Below are positions 58,300 to 64,000 of a DNA stretch of 64,000 bases, piece after piece. Source of the stretch: Ornithinimicrobium sp. F0845 (GTDB lineage: Bacteria > Actinomycetota > Actinomycetes > Actinomycetales > Dermatophilaceae); contig NZ_JALKAL010000007.1 in the NCBI RefSeq assembly GCF_023015765.1, forward strand, positions 247,145-311,144, read 5' to 3'. Position numbers and translations under genes: made by a program. Position 1 is the stretch's first letter, and each line of letters starts with the position of its first letter. The notes below the pieces were generated by a model. That model saw nothing but the letters and a program-made list of their open reading frames with translations. It was not told the DNA's origin and did not search any database.

Positions 58300-59262
58300 A
58301 TGCCAACGTCGTTCGGCGAGCCGGACATCCCGCTCACCGAAGCCCTCCTGGGCCTGCTGCGAAACGGGCCACGCGACGTCGGCTGGCTGGCTGCTCGAGC
58401 CCGCGCCAGGCTGCGTGACGCCACGATCGACGAGGAGTCCGTGATCACCGCCGTGCACGAGTGCACCCTTCTGGTCGGCCGCCCGGACGGTGCGGTCGTC
58501 CGGCTCCTCGACCTGTTGGAGGGACAGGTCCTCACCCACCGGGTCTCGGAGGAGACAGCAGGTCGGGTGGACCTGTGGACCGGCCTGGCCCTGATGCCCC
58601 TGACTGCCTGGGCCAGCGTGGAGCCACTGCGGCTCGCCTCGGGAGGAGGCGTCACCGCAGCCGAGTTCGGCCATCAGGCACTGGTCGGCCCGCCGGGATG
58701 GCTTCCCCAGGCCCGGCCCCATCAGCTGCTGGGGATCCGGGTCAGAGACGGCCGGATCTCGGTCGATGTCGTCGACGCGGTCACGAGCCCACAACGAGAT
58801 CACCAGGTGCGCCTGGCGCTGACGAGCCAATACCGCAACGAGGCCTGGTGGACGGGGGACGAGCTGGCCAACCGGCCGGCAGCCCTGAACCGGGCGGTGG
58901 GGTACGCGCTCCTCCAGCAACCTGACCTCCTCGGCGAGCCGGGGACGCCGCTCAACGAGCTGCTCTATGACGCGCTCCGCGAGGACGACCGGCTCAATCA
59001 CTTCCGTAATCTGCGCGCGTGGGAGGCAGGTGACTGCGTCAGCTTCGGCGTCGAGGGCATGCCGGAGGCTCTGTACATGGAGCTCAACGGGCGAGCGGAG
59101 AAGTACGGTATGGCGCTCGACCAGTTCATCATCCTGGCCCTGGGGCATCTGGCCTGGAGGACACCGTTCACCGATGACCTGGGGCCCTGGGAGTCCTGGG
59201 ACGTCCAGCCTGAGGCGACGTCAACGGCCAAGCTCCACGCTCTTCCGACCCTGGATGACTGA
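58300..59262 (+). CDS. Unknown protein with possible C-terminal ribbon-helix-helix domain
   Basis: A 320-residue cytosolic protein. No family is recognised. The N-terminus (IPLTEALLGLLRNGPRDVGWLAARARARL) looks helical and winged-helix-like. Around residues 265-295, LYMELNGRAEKYGMALDQFIILAL has the spacing of HicB/Arc-type ribbon-helix-helix domains. ATG 58300 has GGGGAAG seven bases upstream. ATG 58273 and 58285 are alternatives. It stands between arsR-sulP and a pseudogene. Confidence 0.65.
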   Translation: MPTSFGEPDIPLTEALLGLLRNGPRDVGWLAARARARLRDATIDEESVITAVHECTLLVGRPDGAVVRLLDLLEGQVLTHRVSEETAGRVDLWTGLALMPLTAWASVEPLRLASGGGVTAAEFGHQALVGPPGWLPQARPHQLLGIRVRDGRISVDVVDAVTSPQRDHQVRLALTSQYRNEAWWTGDELANRPAALNRAVGYALLQQPDLLGEPGTPLNELLYDALREDDRLNHFRNLRAWEAGDCVSFGVEGMPEALYMELNGRAEKYGMALDQFIILALGHLAWRTPFTDDLGPWESWDVQPEATSTAKLHALPTLDD

Positions 59263-59300
59263 CGATCCTGCAGCCCGCGGTTCGGCGGACCGGCGGCACG

Positions 59301-59492
59301 GACCAGGTGCTGGTGACCGTCAATGCCTTCCCGAGCGAGGTCAAGGTGGCCAGCATGGGTGCCGGCCTCGAGCAGGAGCCTGACCAGACACTCACGAATG
59401 TCCTGGAACGGCGGGAAGGGGAAGACCTCGTGTGGCGGCCACCAACGTTCTGTCTGGAGGTGCTCGAGGAGCACTGACCGTTCTCGCGTCAT
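59301..59492 (-). pseudogene. DinB/DUF664-like gene remnant with internal deletion
   Basis: The minus-strand frame starts MTRERSVLLEHLQTER, like the DinB/DUF664 (mycothiol-dependent transferase) N-terminus. It then passes straight to FQDIRECLVRLLLEAGTHAGHLDLAREGIDGH, which matches the family C-terminus. The roughly 100 middle residues are missing. Beyond 59301 the frame is non-homologous and overlaps the neighbouring gene. The leaderless -10 is intact. Family recognition is by motif memory, without a search. Confidence 0.5.
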
Positions 59493-59498
59493 ACTGCC

Positions 59499-59504
59499 AA
59501 CGTA
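59499..59504 (-). promoter_or_regulatory. -10 element of the DUF664-like remnant
   Basis: TACGTT on the minus strand, six bases (ggcagt), ATG at 59492: a preserved promoter for a broken gene. Confidence 0.5.
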
Positions 59505-59520
59505 GGCGAGCCGTCCCGAC

Positions 59521-60348
59521 CTAGAAGATCACCTCGCCACTGACGCGCAGGTGCGCCTCGCCGCCGACCCAGACCTCCCCGTCCTCCGCGTGCAGCTCGA
59601 CGTCCCCGGCCCGGCCCAGCGCCGTGCCCTGCCGCACGGTGAACGACGCCGGCGCCAGGCCCGCACCAATCATCCACACCCCGAAACCGGCATTCAGGCT
59701 GCCGGTCACCGGGTCCTCGTTGACGCCCAGCCCGGGCACGAACGCCCGCACCTCGTAGTCCGCCGGCCCACCCGGACCATGTGGCCCGATGACTCCGATG
59801 TCGAGGCCGCCGAACGCTGCGAAGTCGGGCTCCAGGGCGAGCGCCTCCTCTGCGGAGCCGAGCACGATCCCGACCCACCCAGGGCCGTTGTCGATCCACT
59901 GGGCGTGCCGGACCTGGTCGGGGCGGATCCGCAGGGCGTCCACGATCCGCTCGAGGTCGGCCTCCGACACCTCACCCGAGCGAAGGAAGGCCGGTGCGGC
60001 GAAGGCGAGCCGCGCGCCGTCATACCGGACCCGCACGAGACCTGCCCCGCACTGCTGGACGACCTCGCCCTCGGTGCGAGGCGCACCACCGGCAAGCAGC
60101 CAGGCGCGCGCGCTGCCCAGCGTCGGGTGTCCGGCGAACGGGAGCTCCTCGCTCACCGTGAAGATCCGCACCCGATAGTCCGCCTCGGGGACGGTCGGCG
60201 GCAGCAGGAACGTGGTCTCGGAGAGATTGGTCCAGTTCGCGAACCGGGCGAGCTCCTCGTCCGCGAGCCCCTCGGCGTCGTGCACGACAGCGAGCGGGTT
60301 GCCGCGGAAGGGGTGCTGGGCAAAGACATCGAGCTGGGAGAAGCGCAT
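59521..60348 (-). CDS. PhzF family isomerase-like protein
   Basis: A 275-residue protein with two diaminopimelate-epimerase-like halves. The catalytic Glu44 is in LSETTF, the FAGHPTLGSA motif and the late GLGVNEDPVTGSLNAG motif are the family hallmarks. Close homologues outside phenazine clusters have unknown substrates. CAGACT plus six bases precedes the ATG, a weak leaderless match shared with the acyltransferase at 51477. Confidence 0.93.
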   Translation of the reverse strand: MRFSQLDVFAQHPFRGNPLAVVHDAEGLADEELARFANWTNLSETTFLLPPTVPEADYRVRIFTVSEELPFAGHPTLGSARAWLLAGGAPRTEGEVVQQCGAGLVRVRYDGARLAFAAPAFLRSGEVSEADLERIVDALRIRPDQVRHAQWIDNGPGWVGIVLGSAEEALALEPDFAAFGGLDIGVIGPHGPGGPADYEVRAFVPGLGVNEDPVTGSLNAGFGVWMIGAGLAPASFTVRQGTALGRAGDVELHAEDGEVWVGGEAHLRVSGEVIF

Positions 60349-60401
60349 AACCCCAGTCTGTCGCCGATCTGGAAACACGGGAACGGCGGGCGCCGGCCTG
60401 G

Positions 60402-60629
60402 CTACGCAGGAACGGGGGGCACCGGCGGGGACTTCCTGGGTGGCTCGGTCGACCGGAGGTCCTCGGGGACGCGTGAGCGCAGCTCCTGGCAGAGCCGGTC
60501 CTGTTGCTGCTCCAGAAGTCGCCGGCGGGACGCGCTCGGCCTCTGCTCTGTGCGTCCCTGGAGGGCGTCCTCGATGATGGTGAGCTGGGCGAAGATCTCG
60601 CGGATGGTCAACGTCGACAGATCCATCAT
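60402..60629 (-). CDS. Small helical protein of unknown function
   Basis: A 75-residue ORF starting with two ATG codons (60629 and 60626). Residues 8-55 look strongly helical (IREIFAQLTIIEDALQGR...LLEQQQDRLCQELRSRV), and the tail is Pro-rich. It sits between phzF and the MBL gene without overlaps. No ribosome-binding site is clear, and a CACACT lies 11 bases before the start. It may be real, and no family is recognised. Confidence 0.5.
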   Translation of the reverse strand: MMDLSTLTIREIFAQLTIIEDALQGRTEQRPSASRRRLLEQQQDRLCQELRSRVPEDLRSTEPPRKSPPVPPVPA

Positions 60630-60737
60630 GGACTCACTTCAGTGTGATCCGAGCCCCCTTGTGGCTAGAAGGCACACCTCACTGTCGGCCCATCCGGCGC
60701 GACGCGCAACTGCTGAGCGACCCCGACGAGATGACCG

Positions 60738-61670
60738 TCAGAAACCTGTCCAGGGGTCCTCGCGTCGCCACAGCGTGGGCAGGTGCAGCCCGACGCCTTG
60801 CTCGGTGGCCAGCTCGGTGAGGATGCGCATCGTGACGTCCAGGTCGTCGCCCGCGTAGGGCAGCGCGCGCAGGGGCTTGTCGAGGCCACGGAAGAAGTCG
60901 TCCCAGTGCGTCAGCACCACCCGACGCGCACCGACGGTCTCGACCGTCTCCGCCCAGTACTGCCGGATGTAGCCCTCCTCCATCAACCCGAGTTGACCGA
61001 TCCCGAGGTACGCGACCTCCGCCTGTCGGCCGACGAGCGCGCCCGCCACGAAGCCGGCACTGCCCTGGACCAGCGCGGATCGGCCGCTCGAGTGCTCGAC
61101 CAGGATCGACCACGCCTCCCCGCAGCGGTAGGCCGCAACCTTGGCCGGCGGCACCACGGGCTCATCGATGGGGCCAGGGAAGCGGTCGGGCGGGCAGTGG
61201 TCCGACTCGACGTGGGTGACGGTGAAGGTCCCGTGCGTCTGCGACTCTCCGGGGGTCACCAACGCGATCTGTGCACCGGCTAGCCCAGCCCCGCGGCCGA
61301 TATTGACCGACGACTCGCCGCCGACCAGCACGGCGCCCGTGCGCTGCGCCACCACCGCTGAGTCCATGGCGTGGTCGTAGTGCGTGTGGACCGGCAGCAC
61401 CGCGGCCAGCCGTCGACCACCGGTGGGGCCGAGACCGAGCCGGCCCAACGCCATACTGACCCGCGACTGGTCGCTGTCGACGCGGCGCATCAGCACCCTC
61501 GCCAGCGACGGTCGGGAGAAGAAGCCGTCGGTCAGCACGGCCGTCTCACCGTCGTCGAAGAGCAGGGTGGAGACCCCTGCAAAGGTCACGCCCAGCTCAC
61601 CGGTGGCGACAGGGGCGTCGAACCGGTCGGCATACGCCGAGAGGGCGGGGCGCCCGGGCTTGAGCCGCAT
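60738..61670 (-). CDS. MBL-fold metallo-hydrolase
   Basis: A 310-residue metallo-beta-lactamase-fold protein. The metal-binding HTHYDHAMD is at 95-103, and further ligands are likely in HVESDHCPP and VVLTHWDDF. It belongs to the large group of hydrolases with unknown substrate. A -10 TACGAT (61683-61678) overlaps the first ATG (61679), so the second, at 61670, is chosen: it lies seven bases from the hexamer. Confidence 0.9.
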   Translation of the reverse strand: MRLKPGRPALSAYADRFDAPVATGELGVTFAGVSTLLFDDGETAVLTDGFFSRPSLARVLMRRVDSDQSRVSMALGRLGLGPTGGRRLAAVLPVHTHYDHAMDSAVVAQRTGAVLVGGESSVNIGRGAGLAGAQIALVTPGESQTHGTFTVTHVESDHCPPDRFPGPIDEPVVPPAKVAAYRCGEAWSILVEHSSGRSALVQGSAGFVAGALVGRQAEVAYLGIGQLGLMEEGYIRQYWAETVETVGARRVVLTHWDDFFRGLDKPLRALPYAGDDLDVTMRILTELATEQGVGLHLPTLWRREDPWTGF

Positions 61671-61677
61671 GGGCGTC

Positions 61678-61683
61678 ATCGTA
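61678..61683 (-). promoter_or_regulatory. -10 element of the MBL gene, decides its start
   Basis: TACGAT, seven bases, ATG at 61670. The alternative ATG 61679 lies within the hexamer and would not be on the transcript. Confidence 0.6.
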
Positions 61684-61739
61684 GGCGTGTTGAGGTGAGG
61701 TCCTGGGCCGACATCAGGGTCGGCTGGTCGGGTGCGGGT

Positions 61740-62738
61740 TCACCCGTGCTGCAGCATGGCCAGCGCGGTGTCCGACTCAGCCTGCGCCAGGTGGTCGTAT
61801 GTCGAGCTGAAGGCGATGATCTCGCGGGCACCCGTGCGGGACACCAGGTCAGCCAACTGGTCGGCCACCTCCCCGGCCGTGCCGTGGACCGTCCGGTCGA
61901 CGTGCTCGTCCACCATGGCCTGCTGGCGTGCGGTGAGCCCCACGGGCTCGCGGTCCGACAGCGGAGGGAACACGCCCGTGGACCGGGACTCGACCATCGC
62001 CCAGGCCTCCGGCAGCATCAGCTCGCGGGCGCGCTCGGTGGTGCTGGCGATCATGACGTCCACGCTGACGATGACGTGCGGCTCCGGACAGCGGTCGGTC
62101 GGCCGGAAGCCGCGGCGGTATTCGGCCAGTGGGGCCAGGTCACCGTGCAGCACCGGACCACCGACCACGACGGGCAGGCCACGCTCTGCAGCGACCTTGA
62201 GGCCGGACCCGGTCGCCAGCACGAAGAGGGGCGGTGAGGGGACCCCGCGCGGCATCGCGGTCACCGGTCCGGTGTCGCCGAGGAGCGCCTCGAGCGCCTC
62301 CACGTCCCGGGCGAAGTCCTCCGGGGTGTAGCCCAGGACACCCAGGGCCTCGCGAACGGGAGCGGTGAAACCCAGCGAGCGTCCGACGCCCAGGTCGATC
62401 CGGCCCGGGTGGAGAGCCTCAAGCATCCTGGCCTGCTCGGCCACGATCAGGGGGCGGTGGTTGGGCAGCATGACGCCGCCTGAGCCCACGCGGATCCGGG
62501 TCGTGCTGGCGGCGATCGCTGCCATCAGCACCGGCGGGCTGCCGCTGGCGATCCCCGGGACGGCGTGGTGCTCGGCGACCCAGAAGCGGTGGAACCCCAG
62601 CTCCTCGGCGCGCACCGCCCGGTCGACGGTGGTGCGCAGCGCGGCGCCGTCGGGCTCGCCGCGACGCGTCCGGGACCGGTCGAGCACGGAGATGGGCACA
62701 CCAGGTCCGACGATCGAGGTCTCCGGCGGCACAGTCAT
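61740..62738 (-). CDS. LLM class flavin-dependent oxidoreductase
   Basis: A 332-residue luciferase-like monooxygenase (MsnO8-type). Signature regions are [31 protein letters not shown] and [37 protein letters not shown] (in part). It uses reduced flavin, and the substrate is unknown. TACGGT lies nine bases before the ATG, giving a leader of two or three bases. Confidence 0.93.
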   Translation of the reverse strand: MTVPPETSIVGPGVPISVLDRSRTRRGEPDGAALRTTVDRAVRAEELGFHRFWVAEHHAVPGIASGSPPVLMAAIAASTTRIRVGSGGVMLPNHRPLIVAEQARMLEALHPGRIDLGVGRSLGFTAPVREALGVLGYTPEDFARDVEALEALLGDTGPVTAMPRGVPSPPLFVLATGSGLKVAAERGLPVVVGGPVLHGDLAPLAEYRRGFRPTDRCPEPHVIVSVDVMIASTTERARELMLPEAWAMVESRSTGVFPPLSDREPVGLTARQQAMVDEHVDRTVHGTAGEVADQLADLVSRTGAREIIAFSSTYDHLAQAESDTALAMLQHG

Positions 62739-62868
62739 GGTGCTTCGACCGTACGCTGCCCGACACGGTCGAGCCCTGCCAGGCAGGAGCCGCCGCGTGG
62801 GATGGGCTCGGCCGGGTCGGTCCCGGCCAGACAGGGACCGCCGTGTGAGATCGCCCCGGCGCGCTCGG

Positions 62869-62874
62869 CATACT
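62869..62874 (+). promoter_or_regulatory. -10-like element of the histidine phosphatase gene
   Basis: CATACT, nine bases, ATG at 62884: a leader of about three bases. Confidence 0.45.
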
Positions 62875-62883
62875 GGCCCGGTC

Positions 62884-63510
62884 ATGAGGAACATCTACGT
62901 CGTCACCCACCCCGAGGCCACGCACCACGTCGAGGGCGTGGTCGGTGGATGGTACGACTCCGAGCTCACCAAGCGCGGCCGGCAGCACGCCGGGGCCATC
63001 GCTGAGGCCGTCCGGGAACTGGTCCCCACGGATGCACGGACAGAGCTGTTCAGCTCGGACCTGCGGCGCACGGCCCAGACGGCCGAGGCCATCAGCCGGG
63101 TGCTCGGCGTCGAGCCGGTGCTGCTGCCGGACCTGCGGGAGAAGTCCTACGGCGAGGCGGGCGGGCGCCCGCAGGCCTGGCTGGACGAGCGATTCGTGCC
63201 CCCTCCTGCTCTCGGCGAGCGGATGAGTCATGACGAGGGGATCCCGGGCGGCGAGACCAAGCTCGAGCTCGCGACCCGGATCTACCGGGCGATGGAGGAG
63301 ATCACTGCCCGGGAGTGCGAGCACCAGGTCGTCGTCACGCACGGCGGTGCGCTCACCTTCGTCATCGCCGCGTGGATCCGGATGCCTCTTGACGCGGCGG
63401 GGTATGCGGCGTTCCGCTCCACCAGCGGTGGCATCACCCACCTGCGTGAGGACGACTTCTTCCACAACCGGCAGGTCGTGATGCTGAACTCTGTCGACCA
63501 CCTGCGCTGA
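62884..63510 (+). CDS. Histidine phosphatase family protein with altered RHG motif
   Basis: A 208-residue phosphoglycerate-mutase-like protein. The phospho-accepting His9 is in VVTHPEAT, where the family usually has RHG, so the Arg and Gly are replaced by Thr and Pro. His153 (VVVTHGGA), the [14 protein letters not shown] segment (Arg61/62) and the [11 protein letters not shown] helix are retained. The loss of the motif Arg could weaken phosphatase activity. Length and other motifs are normal. Confidence 0.87.
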   Translation: MRNIYVVTHPEATHHVEGVVGGWYDSELTKRGRQHAGAIAEAVRELVPTDARTELFSSDLRRTAQTAEAISRVLGVEPVLLPDLREKSYGEAGGRPQAWLDERFVPPPALGERMSHDEGIPGGETKLELATRIYRAMEEITARECEHQVVVTHGGALTFVIAAWIRMPLDAAGYAAFRSTSGGITHLREDDFFHNRQVVMLNSVDHLR

Positions 63511-63606
63511 ACGCCCCACCCGGCCGAGAGCGGTCAGGAGCCATAGACCCGCACGTGCCTGTGACCCCGCTGCCGTGTGGTGGTGGCGGGGTCGGGGGCG
63601 TGGTGG

Positions 63607-64000
63607 TTAGGTGTCGACCAGTGGTGTGGTGGGGTCGGTGGGTGCATGCCAGATCACCTCGGTGGGGGTGACGGTGGCGGTGTAGCCGTAGCGGTGGACG
63701 ATGACGTGGTGTCTCCGGCAGAGTGCGGCGGCGTTGGACAGGTCGGTCGCGCCGCCGAAGATCCAGTGGATGACGTGGTGGAGGTCGGTCCATCCCGCGG
63801 GGGCGGAGCAGCCGGGGAAGGAGCATCCCTTGTCTCGTAGCAGGACGGCCTTGCGTTGCGCGGGGGTGAACAACCGCCGCGTGGCGCCCACGTCCAGGGC
63901 CTCGGAGGGCCCGCCGAGGACGATCGGGATGATCTGCGCGTCGCAGGCCAGCCGGCGGATGGTCCCGGCCGACAGGTGCTGCCCGGTGCCGGTCCGCCCA
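63607..64000 (-). CDS. DUF222/HNH endonuclease family protein (partial)
   Basis: The C-terminal 130 residues of a 13E12/DUF222-type protein, open to the right edge. The HNH domain runs through RLFTPAQRKAVLLRDKGCSFPGC, DLHHVIHW, DLSNAAALCRRHHVIVH: Cys pairs, His-His and the final His expected for HNH. RLACDAQIIPIVLGG just before it is the standard DUF222 end. These nucleases are abundant in actinobacteria and some are mobile-element linked. Confidence 0.9.
   Translation of the reverse strand, partial: GRTGTGQHLSAGTIRRLACDAQIIPIVLGGPSEALDVGATRRLFTPAQRKAVLLRDKGCSFPGCSAPAGWTDLHHVIHWIFGGATDLSNAAALCRRHHVIVHRYGYTATVTPTEVIWHAPTDPTTPLVDT

Overview
The window comes from a high-GC actinobacterium. WhiB, ANTAR and DUF222/HNH proteins, an ECF42 sigma factor with its DGPF partner, BioY, abundant GTG starts, ATGA/GTGA stop-start overlaps and many leaderless promoters all point that way. 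An Intrasporangiaceae/Ornithinimicrobium-like member of the Micrococcales is my best guess, but that is inference. The DNA is chromosomal and gene-dense. I found no rRNA, tRNA, CRISPR array, transposase or phage genes.

Layout. 0-5.7 kb: tandem fluoride channels (crcB), an SDR/alcohol dehydrogenase divergent pair, the molybdenum-cofactor pair mogA-moaA, and a glycosyltransferase preceded by a tiny ORF. 5.7-14.6 kb: cupin-bioY, a PLP-dependent lyase divergent from a pyridoxal/HMP kinase and an EamA exporter, a PASTA coiled-coil membrane protein, an aldo/keto reductase, and an amino-acid permease with a double USP protein. 14.6-24.9 kb: a SigE-type sigma factor with its membrane partner, an MFS/thiamine-binding/GNAT operon, a kinase-regulator pair next to a secreted poly-aspartate protein, a GntR-ACC deaminase unit with several repeat arrays, and FrnE with a coupled repeat protein. 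25-38 kb: WhiB with a glycosyltransferase, GAF-ANTAR, an M20 amidohydrolase, a kinase-less sensor operon, a YcaQ-type glycosylase, ECF42-DGPF, an amino-acid permease, and an ECF sigma gene whose frame runs into a VWA-domain gene.

38-50 kb: an ATP-grasp protein, a CopB-type copper ATPase behind a CsoR box, two CNNM/CorC proteins, a phosphotransferase with a leaderless leader peptide, a short atypical stretch (45.3-46.1 kb), an EF-G-like GTPase and DUF1269 and RibD-like proteins. 50-64 kb: an acyltransferase divergent from a tandem pair of ATP-grasp ligases, GNAT, thioesterase, ArsR-SulP, an unknown protein with a possible ribbon-helix-helix end, a DinB/DUF664 deletion remnant, PhzF, an MBL-fold hydrolase, a luciferase-like monooxygenase, a histidine phosphatase and a partial DUF222/HNH nuclease.

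The strongest general signal is a promoter form: a -10 hexamer (usually TANNNT) followed by 6-7 bases and then the start codon, so transcription begins at or next to ATG/GTG. It recurs at about fifteen genes and decides several starts. The most unusual loci are the ECF sigma/VWA frame collision at 36.2 kb, the poly-Asp protein beside a two-component system, the repeat arrays around the ACC deaminase operon, and several small coupled leader ORFs.
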